Source: Candidatus Sulfotelmatobacter sp. (GTDB lineage Bacteria; Acidobacteriota; Terriglobia; Terriglobales; Acidobacteriaceae). Taken from it: DNA of 64,000 nucleotides. The notes beneath the pieces were generated by a model. That model was not told the DNA's origin. It saw only the letters and a list, made by a program, of their open reading frames with translations, and made no database searches. The position numbers and the translations under genes are program-made. Position 1 is the stretch's first letter. Each line of letters begins with the position of its first letter. This document shows, piece by piece, positions 53,694 to 63,551 of the stretch. The stretch covers positions 96,611 through 160,610 of the forward strand of contig JAOAPI010000026.1 of NCBI GenBank assembly GCA_025462865.1. The letters run 5' to 3'.

Positions 53694-54828
53694 ACGCAGT
53701 CTGAACTGCAGAGAAAGTCGGCTCTTCTGCCTCCGAAATACGCGGAAATTGCCCGTATTTCGCGATTGTGCCGGGACAAACCGGACTGCAGAGAGCGGAC
53801 CGTTCGGAACGTCGGGGCATCGCTTCACCCGCTTTTCTCTGAAGCCGCAGTGAGCAGTCCGACTTTCAAAAACTCCTGAGGCGAACGACGAGCGAATCAC
53901 AAACCGAATGCCTTGCGAATCCTGGCTTGACAGATTCGAGGCTGCACGGCCTGCGATACTTCACCGAGTGGAGCTGTCATTGTCAGTGTTTTGAGTGACG
54001 CCTGTTAGCAACAGTTGCGTCTATCGAATCGAAGTCAGCGACGGAACGATCAAGCGAATCGCACATCACTGGAAAGGGATTTCGATCCTTCGCTCGTCGC
54101 GGAGACCCAAAAGAACGTCAAGTATTTATTGGAAATGATAGAAGCGGTTTTTCCGGAGCACTATAAAATCCTCGTGACATCAATTGGATCTTAACGACTT
54201 CCGGGCGTACGGTCGGGGGAATTCTAGCTCCGACAAGCATTCAAGCGTCGAATGGAAGGATTCGGAGCCATCGGCAGCGGTGTTTTGTGCACTGGCTGGA
54301 AATCCGCTGATCGCTACAAATATCGCCGGGCGCCGCGCGCGCCCGTTGACGCGCAGCATCACGGTGACATCGGTGGAACGTACGGTGCTCAACCTGAGCG
54401 GATACACGCCTTACCCCCCGGATCAAGGGCAACCCTTCCATAATCGGGACGCCGACTCGGTAAATTAGTCGCGGGAAACTGAGCACCAACCAGTGGGGCG
54501 GCGATCTCCGCAAGCGGCTATCTCATCAGGCGAGGTCTTCTCCGGGAAAGTCGGCCGGTTTCCGTCGCCCGAACCGCATCGCGCCGATTCCAGCAGCCAC
54601 CCCTAGGGCCCGCGCCGAGCCCGACAACGCACACTAGACAAGCGGGGAGATTCGTCTGCCCCCGCCCGGATAATCAACGCAAGGTCGGACAAACAGCAAG
54701 CATGAAGCCCGCATTCCGCCATGCTGCTGGAATGGGCAATTTATCTTCTCCGTTGAACTTCGGTAATTAGCTCTTGCCCTTCTCCTATGCGACGCTTACA
54801 CCGCGTAGGCCGAAAGAAGTTGTGAAAA

Positions 54829-55983
54829 ATGTTGCAGCAGTCAGACCCGCCAATCACTGGAACCATTCTAGTTGCCGATGATCAAGAGGCAAATCGTGAG
54901 TTATTAGAGGAACTCCTCACCGCACAGGGAAGCAAGGTGATTACTGTGCCGGACGGCGCAGCTGCCCTTGAAGAACTCAGGAAAACTCAAGTCGACCTGG
55001 TACTTCTTGACGTCATGATGCCTCGCCTGAACGGGTTTGAGGCATGCCAGAGAATTAAGAATAACCCGGCAACGTATTTAATACCCGTCGTCCTGGTTAC
55101 GGCACTCTCCGAAAAGCAGAACCGAATCGAAGGCATCAAAGCTGGAGCAGATGATTTTCTGACGCGCCCAGTGGATCGCATCGAACTGCTCACACGCGTA
55201 CGATCCCTCTTGACCCTTAAACACCGCACCGACGAACTGGAGAAGCGTACTGCGCAGCTTATAGCTGCAAATGATGAATTGGAAGCCTTTTCCTACTCAG
55301 TTTCGCATGACCTCCGAGCGCCTCTGCGCCATATCAATGGAGATGCCGCCATGTTGATCAAGGAACATGGCCCTCAATTGGTGCCCGAGGCTCAACTCCG
55401 GCTGAAGCGCATTCAGGAAGGTACCCAGAAAATGGGCGGGATGATAGACGATCTGCTCAATCTGGCCCGGCTTGACCGTCGAAGCATGGATCTGAAGATG
55501 ACGTCGTTGAATTCACTGGTTGAGAACGCTCTCCACGACCTTGAATCCGAAACCACCGACCGGAAGATCGACTGGCGTGTAGGGTCGCTGCCTTCTGTCA
55601 ATTGCGATCCCGGACTGATCCAGCAGGTGTTCGCGAACCTTCTGTCCAATGCTGTCAAATATACACGCCGTCGTGAGCGAGCGGTCATTGAGATTGACCA
55701 ATCAACAATCAACGGCCAACTTGTGCTTTTCGTTCGCGACAATGGCGCAGGATTCAATCCGAAATATTCCGACAAGCTTTTTGGAACATTTCAGCGGCTT
55801 CACACCGACCAAGAGTTTGAAGGCACCGGCGTGGGACTTGCCACGGTGCAGCGCATCGTCCGAAAGCACGGGGGCCGCATCTGGGCGGAAGCCGAGACTA
55901 ACAAGGGAGCGACGTTTTTCTTCAGCCTAGGTGAAGCTGCGGCCATGAGTGCTGCAGTTAACCGACATGCATCCCGGAAATGA
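54829..55983 (+). CDS. Receiver-histidine kinase hybrid
   Basis: A 384-residue soluble protein: N-terminal receiver (TILVADDQEANRELLEEL; Asp61 in LVLLDVMMP; Lys switch missing its usual Lys, FLTRPVD), a short coiled linker, HisKA (AFSYSVSHDLRAPLRHING, His160) and HATPase ([34 protein letters not shown]). This kinase type is shared with phytochrome-like and bacteriophytochrome-associated proteins. The receiver and 5' flank are duplicated in the HD-GYP gene that follows, but the output here is a kinase. Confidence 0.93.
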   Translation: MLQQSDPPITGTILVADDQEANRELLEELLTAQGSKVITVPDGAAALEELRKTQVDLVLLDVMMPRLNGFEACQRIKNNPATYLIPVVLVTALSEKQNRIEGIKAGADDFLTRPVDRIELLTRVRSLLTLKHRTDELEKRTAQLIAANDELEAFSYSVSHDLRAPLRHINGDAAMLIKEHGPQLVPEAQLRLKRIQEGTQKMGGMIDDLLNLARLDRRSMDLKMTSLNSLVENALHDLESETTDRKIDWRVGSLPSVNCDPGLIQQVFANLLSNAVKYTRRRERAVIEIDQSTINGQLVLFVRDNGAGFNPKYSDKLFGTFQRLHTDQEFEGTGVGLATVQRIVRKHGGRIWAEAETNKGATFFFSLGEAAAMSAAVNRHASRK

Positions 55984-56530
55984 GCGAGGAACGATGGACG
56001 CTGGTTCCTGTGTGCCCGCTGCACTCATGTCGTAAATGCCAAAGGACCTCGCACCAATGCGATTGCGCAAAGTGCGCCGCGCTTAGCCGCGTGACATCTT
56101 CGCGTTCAAAGTAGCTCAATATTCACCCTGTGACAGGTATCCACGAGACTGATGATGCAGGCATACAACGTAGCGCGTGTTGCTCACTTGGAAGATTGGT
56201 CGGAGAATCGAGCTTTACGCTCGGCAGATTGCCCAGCACTACCCGATCTTCTTTATCCATCTCTCGACAGTTCCTCAATGAGCGCCGTGAATTTCGTGGG
56301 GATCCATTTCTGGTCCTGCTGCTTTCTCTGCGATGCCCCGCCAATTACCAGTTGCTAGGTCAACCATCGGAACCCACTCCAAGGAATTCCCAACGCTACT
56401 CATAATCAGAAACCACGTCTGCGCTATAAAGCGCATCTCCTTTTCACGCGAGTTTCCCACGCAACCTTTAGTAACTAGCGCTTGCCGTTCTTTCCATGCG
56501 ACGCTTCCACAAAGAAAGAAGTGGTGAAAA
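55984..56530. other. Intergenic region upstream of HD-GYP gene
   Basis: 547 bp without a supported gene. The final ~75 bp resemble the region upstream of the receiver-kinase gene (shared ATGCGACGCTT, GAAAGAAGT and GTGAAAA blocks), so the duplication includes the promoter/leader. Confidence 0.65.
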
Positions 56531-57541
56531 CTGTTACATCAGTCACATGAGGCAATCACGGGTACCGTTTTGGTCGCCGATGATCAAGCCGCAAACCGTG
56601 AGTTGTTAGAAGAACTCCTCACTGCACAGGGATGCAAAGTGATTGCTGTGCCGGACGGCGCAGCTGCGGTTGAACAACTCACCCGAACTCAAGTCGACTT
56701 GGTGCTTCTGGATGTGATGATGCCTCACCTGAATGGGTTTGAGGTATGCGAGAAAATCAAGAACAACCCAGATACATACTTGATTCCGGTGATCATGATT
56801 ACGGCGCTTTCTGACAAGCAGGATCGGCTAGAGGGCATCAAGGTTGGAGCAGATGACTTTTTGACCCGTCCTGTGGACCGAACTGAACTGCTCGCTCGCG
56901 TAAGATCCCTCTTGAAGCTTAAGCAGCGGACGGACGAACTGGAGAGGGCCGAGTCGGTCCTGTTCTCGCTGGCGCGGAGCATTGAAGGCAAGGATCCCTA
57001 CACGCATGGTCATTGTGAACGCCTGGCAGAGTATTCGGCTCGGCTGGGAGAGCAACTCGGGCTCTCGGAAGATCAAATTACCGCGCTGCGTCGTGGCGGA
57101 GTCGTACACGACGTGGGTAAAATTGCCGTTCCTGATGCAATTCTGCTGAAGCCTGGCCGTTTGACCCCCGACGAATGGACAATTATCCGCGAGCACTCCG
57201 TTGTTGGCGAGCGTATCTGCGCGCCATTGAAGTCTTTCCGTTTCGTGCTCCCCATCATTCGGCACCATCACGAGAAACTCGACGGATCTGGATACCCTGA
57301 TGGACTTCGAGGCGATGCGATTCCTGTTACCGCGCGCGTGCTGCAAATTGTTGATGTTTACGATGCTCTGACCACCGACAGGCCTTATAAGAAGGCGTTT
57401 TCCGTCACCGATGCACTTCAAACAATGAAAGAAGAGGTCGCTAAAGGCTGGTGGGATCCGCATATCTTTGACCAATTCGAGCGGCTGGTCAGGATTGGCG
57501 CGGCAGACTTCTTATCGCGCGGTGCGGCCGCTGGGCGCTAG
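56531..57541 (+). CDS. Receiver-HD-GYP cyclic-di-GMP phosphodiesterase, probable CTG start
   Basis: A 336-residue response regulator degrading c-di-GMP. The receiver (VLVADDQAANRELLEEL, Asp61 in LVLLDVMMP) is followed by an HD-GYP domain: VVHDVGKIA (His193, Asp194), RHHHEKLDGSGYPDGL and DVYDALTTDRPYKKAF, so all metal and GYP residues are present. No ATG opens the frame. Alignment with the neighbouring paralogue puts its ATG opposite the CTG at 56531, with identical GTGAAAA ahead. A TTG at 56570 would remove the first beta-strand of the receiver. Confidence 0.92.
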   Translation: MLHQSHEAITGTVLVADDQAANRELLEELLTAQGCKVIAVPDGAAAVEQLTRTQVDLVLLDVMMPHLNGFEVCEKIKNNPDTYLIPVIMITALSDKQDRLEGIKVGADDFLTRPVDRTELLARVRSLLKLKQRTDELERAESVLFSLARSIEGKDPYTHGHCERLAEYSARLGEQLGLSEDQITALRRGGVVHDVGKIAVPDAILLKPGRLTPDEWTIIREHSVVGERICAPLKSFRFVLPIIRHHHEKLDGSGYPDGLRGDAIPVTARVLQIVDVYDALTTDRPYKKAFSVTDALQTMKEEVAKGWWDPHIFDQFERLVRIGAADFLSRGAAAGR

Positions 57542-57699
57542 AAACCGGATAAGGACGCAAACACCAAGGCTGAAGCCCTCATGGATTCTACATACTTTAC
57601 GCGGCGCTGAACTGCCGCTCTTTCCACGCTGCCGCATGCATTTCGCTACAGCACGCATTTTTGAGTTTTTCCGCTTAGTGGGTAAATTGAGGAGCCGCT

Positions 57700-60315
57700 A
57701 TGAAGTGGTCGATTGAAAAGAAGACCGGCGCTGGTTTGGCGGCGGCCGGAGTGATTCTGCTACTGGTGGTCGGGCTGCTGTACCGGAATGGACGCAGCTT
57801 CATCGAAGCCAGCGAATGGGTGTCGCACACCCACGAAGTCCTGGCGGAGCTCGAAGCCACGCTTTCCGCCGTAGCCGAGGCGCAGGCCGCGACGGATGTT
57901 TACATCATTACGAGTCAAGAAGTCTTTCTGAAACCGTATCAGGTCGCGGGTCCAGCGCTCCGTGCTCACCTCGACCAAATCAAGTCGCTAACCTCTGATA
58001 ACCCTTACCAGCAGCGCCGCCTTGCCATGCTGGAGGGCGCCGTTGCCGAAAAGCTCGATTCCCTTCAACAGAAGATCGACTTGCGGAAGCAAAAAGGATT
58101 TGAAGCGGCACAGCAACGTGTGGCAACGGGCATCGGCACCAAGCAGATGAACCGAGTCCGGGCAATCATTTCCGAGATGAAGCAGGAAGAGGAGGGTCTG
58201 CTAAAACGTCGAACTCTGGATTTCCAATCGAGTACTCGGAAAACTACCCTGACGTTTTCGTGCGTGATTTTCCTGGAGTTCCTACTGCTAGGCCTGATCT
58301 ATTACGTGCTCCTGAGAGACATCAGGGCGCGAAGGCGGGCGGAGCAGTTGTTACAGGAGAGCGAAGAGCGGCACCGCAAATTGTTCGACAACAATCCCCA
58401 TCCGACCTGGGTCTTTGACCGCGAGACGCTGCGATTTCTCGCAGTAAACGCCGCCGCGGTGCGCAAATACGGTTATTCCAGCGACGACTTCCTGAAGATG
58501 ACGATCAAAGATATTCGCCCGCCTGAGGATGTTCCTGCCCTCCTCGACAGTGTCGGCCGCACCCGAGATGGAAATGAGAGCATCGGCATCTGGCAGCATC
58601 GCCGAAAAGACGGAACCAACATCGATGTGGAGATTACCTCTTACGCTCTGAGCTTTGCGGACCGGGCTGCGGAAGTGGTCGTCGCGGTTGACGTCACTCA
58701 GAGAAAGCGGGATGAAGCAGAAAAGCGCAAATTCGTTGACAAGTTAGCCGCCAGCAATCAAGAACTGGAGCTTCGTAATCGCGAGGTCGAACACGCCACT
58801 CGGCTAAAAAGCAAGTTTCTCGCCAGTATGAGCCACGAGTTGCGAACCCCACTCAATGCGATTGTGGGCTTTTCGGATCTCCTGGCTGACGAGACCCCGG
58901 GCGAACTCAATATTAAGCAGAAGCGTTTCATTAACCACATTAAACAGGGCTCTGCACATCTGTTGCAGTTGATCAATGACATTCTCGATCTCTCGAAAAT
59001 CGAAGCCGGACAGCTCGAACTCCGGTGCGAAGATTTCCAGCTCAAGGATGCTTTGCCGGAGGTCCTCTCCACCATCCGTCCACTAGCGATGATAAAGAAT
59101 ATCCAGGTTCAGCATAAGCTTAAGATGGATCTTTCGGTGCATGCCGATCGAGTCCGTTTTAAGCAAGTTCTCTATAACCTGCTGAGCAACGCGGTCAAGT
59201 TCACGCCAAAGGACGGCCGAATCGACATCGACTGCGTTGAAAAAGGGAACGAGGTTTGTATATCGGTAGCCGATACTGGGATCGGTATCCGAGCTGAGGA
59301 CCAGGCGGTCGTTTTTGAGGAATTCCGCCAGGTTGAGGGAAACACCGACACTGCCAATGAGGGCACGGGATTGGGACTGGCGATCACGAAGCGTCTGGTC
59401 GAACAACAAGGCGGAAAGATCTCATTGGATAGCGAACCGGGGAAAGGCAGCCGATTTACTTTTACTCTGCCCATGGGATCTGGAACATCCTCGGAAAGTC
59501 TCCCGTTCAACGGCCCAGCCTCTCCTAACGTCGTGGCCGCTGGAGGTGGTGGAAAACCACTCATTCTGGTCGTGGACGATGAGGTTCCCGCCCGGGAACT
59601 CATAGCCAGCTACCTGGAGTCGGAGTATCGAATTGTGATGGCGGAGTCGGGGGCTGAAGTCGTCCAGAAAGCTCGACAGCTACGCCCTGATGCGATCACC
59701 TTGGATGTATTGATGCCAGGGGGAAACGGTTTTGAGACCCTGGTAGCGCTGCGAAAGACGCCTGAGACGGCAAACATCCCGATCATTATCGTTTCCATCG
59801 TAGACCAAAAGCAGGTGGGCTTTGCTTTGGGTGCGGCAGACTATCTCGTCAAGCCCATTCGCAAACCGGTCCTCCTGGAAACCATTCGCAAGCATGTGCC
59901 GCTTCAGACCGATGATGATGCAGCTATTCTACTCGTCGACGATGACCCCAAGACTCTGGAGTTGTTGGAGGAGACCTTGCGGTCCGCCGGATACGAGACT
60001 CAAAGCGTGCAAAGCGGGGCGAGAGCGCTGGAAGTGCTCTCTTCCAAGCTAGTAAGTGCAGTTCTGCTTGATCTGCTAATGCCGGGGATGGACGGTTTTG
60101 AGGTCATCCGACATGTGCGAGAACAAGCGACTTTGAAAGAACTACCCATTCTTGTCATGACTGCTAAGACTCTGGAACAAGAGGAGATCGCTTTGCTCAG
60201 TCGCGAGACGCAGGCGCTGTTTCAAAAGAATGGTTCGTGGCGACAACAGCTCATGATCGAGGTTGGAAGGGTTGTTCAGGGCCGCAAGCGGGCAAAATCT
60301 GCGGGGCAGCCATGA
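57700..60315 (+). CDS. CHASE3-PAS hybrid histidine kinase with two receivers
   Basis: An 871-residue membrane kinase. TM1 ([18 protein letters not shown]), a ~165-residue helical CHASE3 sensor ([19 protein letters not shown]), TM2 ([20 protein letters not shown]), PAS ([20 protein letters not shown]), HisKA ([15 protein letters not shown], His379), HATPase ([24 protein letters not shown]), receiver 1 (Asp669) and receiver 2 (Asp791). The architecture is that of an extracellular-signal phosphorelay kinase. A single receiver gene overlaps its stop, so the final phosphotransfer target may be that protein. Confidence 0.95.
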   Translation: MKWSIEKKTGAGLAAAGVILLLVVGLLYRNGRSFIEASEWVSHTHEVLAELEATLSAVAEAQAATDVYIITSQEVFLKPYQVAGPALRAHLDQIKSLTSDNPYQQRRLAMLEGAVAEKLDSLQQKIDLRKQKGFEAAQQRVATGIGTKQMNRVRAIISEMKQEEEGLLKRRTLDFQSSTRKTTLTFSCVIFLEFLLLGLIYYVLLRDIRARRRAEQLLQESEERHRKLFDNNPHPTWVFDRETLRFLAVNAAAVRKYGYSSDDFLKMTIKDIRPPEDVPALLDSVGRTRDGNESIGIWQHRRKDGTNIDVEITSYALSFADRAAEVVVAVDVTQRKRDEAEKRKFVDKLAASNQELELRNREVEHATRLKSKFLASMSHELRTPLNAIVGFSDLLADETPGELNIKQKRFINHIKQGSAHLLQLINDILDLSKIEAGQLELRCEDFQLKDALPEVLSTIRPLAMIKNIQVQHKLKMDLSVHADRVRFKQVLYNLLSNAVKFTPKDGRIDIDCVEKGNEVCISVADTGIGIRAEDQAVVFEEFRQVEGNTDTANEGTGLGLAITKRLVEQQGGKISLDSEPGKGSRFTFTLPMGSGTSSESLPFNGPASPNVVAAGGGGKPLILVVDDEVPARELIASYLESEYRIVMAESGAEVVQKARQLRPDAITLDVLMPGGNGFETLVALRKTPETANIPIIIVSIVDQKQVGFALGAADYLVKPIRKPVLLETIRKHVPLQTDDDAAILLVDDDPKTLELLEETLRSAGYETQSVQSGARALEVLSSKLVSAVLLDLLMPGMDGFEVIRHVREQATLKELPILVMTAKTLEQEEIALLSRETQALFQKNGSWRQQLMIEVGRVVQGRKRAKSAGQP

Positions 60316-60749
60316 CCAAAATCCTCATTGCCGAAGACAATGCCGTTAACCGCGAACTGCTTCGTGAGTTGCTTGAGATGCGTGGATACACAGTGGTGGA
60401 AGCGTGTGACGGCGACGAAGCGCTTCGCATGATCGAACAGACTCAACCGGACCTACTGCTGCTTGACATCGGCATGCCGGTACTGGACGGGTTTGCGGTT
60501 GTGCGCAAAATTCGCGAAAACCCTCACCTGGCCTCACTGCCGGTAGTGGCAGTTACCGCGTATGCCATGCAGGGCGACAGGGAAAGAATCTTGAACTCAA
60601 ACTTTGATGGCTACCTGTCGAAACCGGTCAATTCGCGTTCACTTGCTGAAGAGCTCGACCGCCTTCTAATCAAGCGAGTGAATCAAGACCTATCTCAGAG
60701 TCAAGCGTCTGGAAGTCGCGGCAAGGCGCAGGCAGCGCGCGAAGGCTAG
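60312..60749 (+). CDS. Single-domain response regulator
   Basis: A 145-residue stand-alone receiver of the CheY/DivK type: [14 protein letters not shown] with the acidic pair, Asp52 in [12 protein letters not shown], the Thr in VVAVTAYAM and Lys in [10 protein letters not shown] short basic tail follows. The ATG overlaps the stop of the hybrid kinase by 4 bp, indicating a coupled operon and a direct phosphorelay partner. It has no output domain, so it acts by protein contact. Confidence 0.93.
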   Translation: MTKILIAEDNAVNRELLRELLEMRGYTVVEACDGDEALRMIEQTQPDLLLLDIGMPVLDGFAVVRKIRENPHLASLPVVAVTAYAMQGDRERILNSNFDGYLSKPVNSRSLAEELDRLLIKRVNQDLSQSQASGSRGKAQAAREG

Positions 60750-60767
60750 AGGGAGAACCGCCGTCTT

Positions 60768-61448
60768 CTAGTCTTTTTCGACGTCCGCTATGTATTCCCG
60801 GATCGACTGCTGAGCTTCTGCACTTAAGGTGGTGAACTGGATTCCTTGGCGTTTCTCACCCACCCAGGCCACTGTGCCTATTACGTCGATGGGAATCCCC
60901 GAAGCGGGGAACCGAAAAAGCAATCGCACCTTGTCCTTGGACTGCAAGTCACTAGCTTCCAGCTGCATCCCGCCTTCGCTGAGGTTCCAGGCTATCCCGC
61001 GTAGGGTTCGAGAACCCACAGTGCAAATCACCTCGGTTTGTAATGGAACGCGGGTATTTCTGCGTCGATTCTCCAACATTCCACCAATCACAGTCCGGAA
61101 CAAGGTACTTAGCTTTTGTCTGTCTACAGGCTTCTGAAGGAAAAAAGTTGCTCCAATGGCAAATGCTTCTTGCATGGTTTGTCTTTCATCCCGCCCGGTA
61201 ACAATGATAATCGGGGTCGATTTATTCCAGGACGACTTGCGGATCAAGCGGGCAAGGTCGAAGCCATTTAGCTTTGGCATTTCCAGGTCCAGGAAAATAC
61301 CGTCAAACTTCTCCTGATTGACCATGCCAACCGCTTTCTCGCTGTCGCTGACCGGACGCACCGCCGCTTTCAAAGACGTGAAAACCTCGGCCATTAGCTC
61401 CAGGCTTGCGAGGTTATCTTCTACGATAAGGAGTTTCAGCGGTGTCAT
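60768..61448 (-). CDS. Receiver-PilZ protein (c-di-GMP effector)
   Basis: A 226-residue protein with an N-terminal receiver (LLIVEDNLASLELM, Asp54 in IFLDLEMPKLNG, Lys in FLQKPVD) and a C-terminal PilZ domain: RRRNTRVP (128-135) and NLSEGGMQL (155-163), where Asn replaces the Asp of the usual DxSxxG. The binding arginines are intact, so c-di-GMP binding is expected. It is convergent with the receiver gene and pairs in function with the HD-GYP phosphodiesterase in the same cluster. Confidence 0.9.
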   Translation of the reverse strand: MTPLKLLIVEDNLASLELMAEVFTSLKAAVRPVSDSEKAVGMVNQEKFDGIFLDLEMPKLNGFDLARLIRKSSWNKSTPIIIVTGRDERQTMQEAFAIGATFFLQKPVDRQKLSTLFRTVIGGMLENRRRNTRVPLQTEVICTVGSRTLRGIAWNLSEGGMQLEASDLQSKDKVRLLFRFPASGIPIDVIGTVAWVGEKRQGIQFTTLSAEAQQSIREYIADVEKD

Positions 61449-61553
61449 AAATCATTCCCTTCTCATCGAGTTTTGCCCACCATCACACGTCGCACGTCAT
61501 GTCACGTCAGCACGGTTTTGAGCTGGCGAATAATTGCTGATAACAACATCAAA

Positions 61554-61856
61554 TTAATTGACAGGTGACCGCTCCCTAAGCGCCGCCGGTTTGCCAAGCC
61601 CATTTGGCCTTGCAATCGGCGGACCGGGAAAGTTTCTCACACCTTGGCGTCCGTCGTATTCGGCTCCGGGCATCCGCACCTGGAAGTTCGGAGTCACCAG
61701 TGTGAATGAATCCCAACGCTGAATGCGCCAGGCATTGGAAATGGCAGGCGCTCGCTCGAGGACCAGGTGTTCGCGCCCTTCCTGCTTGAGGTAATAGCTG
61801 ATGGCTAGCCCCGCCTGGCCACCACCGACGATGATCGTTTCAATAAATTCAGGCAC
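61554..61856 (-). pseudogene. Truncated flavin-containing monooxygenase
   Basis: Only the first ~75 residues match FAD monooxygenases: ETIIVGGGQAGLAISYYL (FAD site), VLERAPAISNAWR and WDSFTLVTPNFQV with MPGAEYDG. The family normally continues for about 300 more residues; here an unrelated ~30-residue tail leads to a stop at 61554. No remaining part is seen downstream. It is a 5' remnant left by deletion and is unlikely to be functional. Confidence 0.8.
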
Positions 61857-61943
61857 TTCGAAATCCTTTCTTTAAGACAAGTTCTCAACGGTCGCCTCGC
61901 GGCAAGAGAAGCTACCAAGGCAGCGCGGACTCACATTCCGGGA

Positions 61944-62333
61944 TTAGCAATGGCGGATCGGACACGTCGTCGAAGCGGATTGCGGTTCGATTTGGAGGAA
62001 GAACTTCTTTCCTGAGAATCGGATCTCAAGCAACCTCCGGCCTCCGTTGCCGTCGGTGTCCAGTATTGCCGCATCTTCTCTGAGCGGCTGGTCCAGCGGT
62101 ATCACTTTGGCGGGTACCGTGGCTTTGACTCTGTTGTGCCGCTTGATTTTCAGTTCTACATCAGGGCCAGGGCCCTCCCATTGCACTGTGTACTCGCCAG
62201 CGGGCAGTTGCGTTGTTCCGGCCATAGTCGTTGACTGAACGTGCAAGGACCCTTTGTCAGCGGCGAACGCAGTGGTTGCGAACAACATCGCGAAACTCAT
62301 CAGCGCATATGTGATTCTTCCTGCTCTTCTCAT
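61944..62333 (-). CDS. Small secreted beta-rich protein, unknown function
   Basis: A 129-residue secreted protein. A signal peptide (RITYALMSFAMLFATTAFAA) is followed by SLHVQSTTMAGTTQLPAGEY and TVQWEGPGPDVELKIK, a short pattern that recurs in small exported Acidobacteriota proteins. The ATG at 62333 has GGAGAT upstream. It has a C-terminal Cys pair. No enzymatic motif is visible. Confidence 0.75.
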   Translation of the reverse strand: MRRAGRITYALMSFAMLFATTAFAADKGSLHVQSTTMAGTTQLPAGEYTVQWEGPGPDVELKIKRHNRVKATVPAKVIPLDQPLREDAAILDTDGNGGRRLLEIRFSGKKFFLQIEPQSASTTCPIRHC

Positions 62334-62470
62334 GAAATCTCCATTTCCGTGAACTTGCGGCCGAGAGTTAAACAAATTCAGCCGCTCGCAGGTAAAGACA
62401 CGTCCCGGCGTTTCTTATTCCGGTGCTATGAGTTTTTGGTGAAAGCAGCGCTATCGCCGAGTCGCACGGT

Positions 62471-62776
62471 GTGCGGCCTGATATCGCCGAGCAGTTATCC
62501 CTGCACGCTGAATGCCGCTCGATTGAACGCGACATCACCTTTGGAACGCACCTTCGATATGGCCCCGAACTGTCCCCTGATTCGCGCCAGACTCAACGTC
62601 TCATCGCAGCCCTGGGCATTGCGATGCCCTTGGCGACCAACTGGCAGGGCTCTGAGAAGGCGGCGTACTATCAGCGCTTTTTGTTGTCCCTTGATCCGCG
62701 CTTTCACGATGAAGTGCACAATGCAGCGCGTACACGGCTTCTGCGCAAGCTATTGGCTCTCACAGCGAACGGCTAG
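62471..62776 (+). CDS. Possible short hypothetical protein
   Basis: A GTG-initiated 101-residue frame with globular-looking composition (RPDIAEQLSLHAECRSIERD, KAAYYQRFLLSLDPRFHDEV). There is no ribosome-binding site and no known domain. Overlapping frames exist on both strands. It may be a real small gene, a remnant, or chance. Confidence 0.3.
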   Translation: MRPDIAEQLSLHAECRSIERDITFGTHLRYGPELSPDSRQTQRLIAALGIAMPLATNWQGSEKAAYYQRFLLSLDPRFHDEVHNAARTRLLRKLLALTANG

Positions 62777-62968
62777 CTTGATCAAATCTGCGTGGGTGGT
62801 GGGGCGTCAGCTCGGGATAACCTTCGCGTGCTCCCTAGCCTTCTCCATCCGTGAGCATCTCCTACAACCAAATTGCATAGCGAAGCGCGGAGCGCCTCGC
62901 TGTGCTTGTTCAGTTCGAATACGCCATTTCGCCGCGACTTGGGCGGGTCCGTGCGTCAGAGTAAGCGG

Positions 62969-63436
62969 CTACTTCGCCACTGACGCGCCGTGACTCGCGA
63001 CCTGCTTCCATTCGCCGCCCATCTTGACGAAAGTGTCCGTGCCGATGATAGTGTGCGCGCGATGTTCGCCCTTGAACAGAATGTCATAGGTGTCCTTGTA
63101 CGTCGCCACCGCCGTATTGCCGTACACGCGCACCTTGAGTTCAGAAAGGTTCTCGCTGTTTGTCTTGAAGTCATTTGCGTCGGCCATAAGTTTCATGACT
63201 TCGGCTTTGGTGTAAAAGGTTCCGTCGCTGTCGCCCCTAGTCCAGTCCTCAGCCAGAGCTTTCTGGTAAAAGGCTGTATCGCCGGCCAAGTCAGCTTTGA
63301 CGGCATCATTTTCCAAGTTTGTGATGGTCGCAACGACATCAGCGTTGGTCCCAGTTTGCGCTCGGGTCACGCCCAGCCCTGCGAAGAGGGCGATAACAAA
63401 AAATGAAATCCACAACACGGGGTTCTTTGCATTCAT
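62969..63436 (-). CDS. Secreted NTF2-like (DUF4440/SnoaL-type) protein
   Basis: A 155-residue exported protein. A signal peptide (VLWISFFVIALFAGLGVTRA) precedes a cone-shaped NTF2-like fold: ITNLENDAVKADLAGDTAFY, KALAEDWTRGDSDGTFYTKA and the C-terminal strands TFVKMGGEWKQVASHGA. Members bind small molecules or act as lyases and isomerases, but catalytic residues cannot be assigned. GGAGAA precedes the ATG. It stands alone. Confidence 0.85.
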   Translation of the reverse strand: MNAKNPVLWISFFVIALFAGLGVTRAQTGTNADVVATITNLENDAVKADLAGDTAFYQKALAEDWTRGDSDGTFYTKAEVMKLMADANDFKTNSENLSELKVRVYGNTAVATYKDTYDILFKGEHRAHTIIGTDTFVKMGGEWKQVASHGASVAK

Positions 63437-63551
63437 AGTTGTTCTCCTTTTTCCTCACGAGGATCTATTTTCATAACAGTGGCTCAGTAAACTGTTCACT
63501 AGTCAACTATGTAGACGCACTTCGCCGCCTTTGGATTCAAACTTTCTTGAG

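Larger units (their letters stand above)
53213..54828. other. Gene-poor scar region with tRNA fragments
   Basis: About 1.6 kb with no coding region I can support. Short open frames on both strands have no recognisable domain or ribosome-binding site. It holds fragments of tRNA-Val and tRNA-Ser. The last ~70 bp, before the receiver-kinase gene, are duplicated at 56460-56530. The region looks like decayed mobile DNA. Confidence 0.65.

Noticed and set aside
53632..53820. Minus-strand frames with AEREGFES and WRRGKDSNP
   Set aside because: They are antisense translations of the tRNA-Ser 3' fragment, not proteins.
54184..54513. Overlapping short frames on both strands
   Set aside because: No domain, ribosome-binding site or consistent coding signal; treated as part of the scar region.
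50224..54828. Complete conjugative element
   Set aside because: Relaxase, coupling protein, virB5-virB11 and most of virB4 are missing, so only a remnant is claimed.
62241..62993. 250-codon plus-strand frame
   Set aside because: It overlaps the starts and ends of two better-supported minus-strand secreted protein genes and has a low-complexity Arg/Ser-rich composition.
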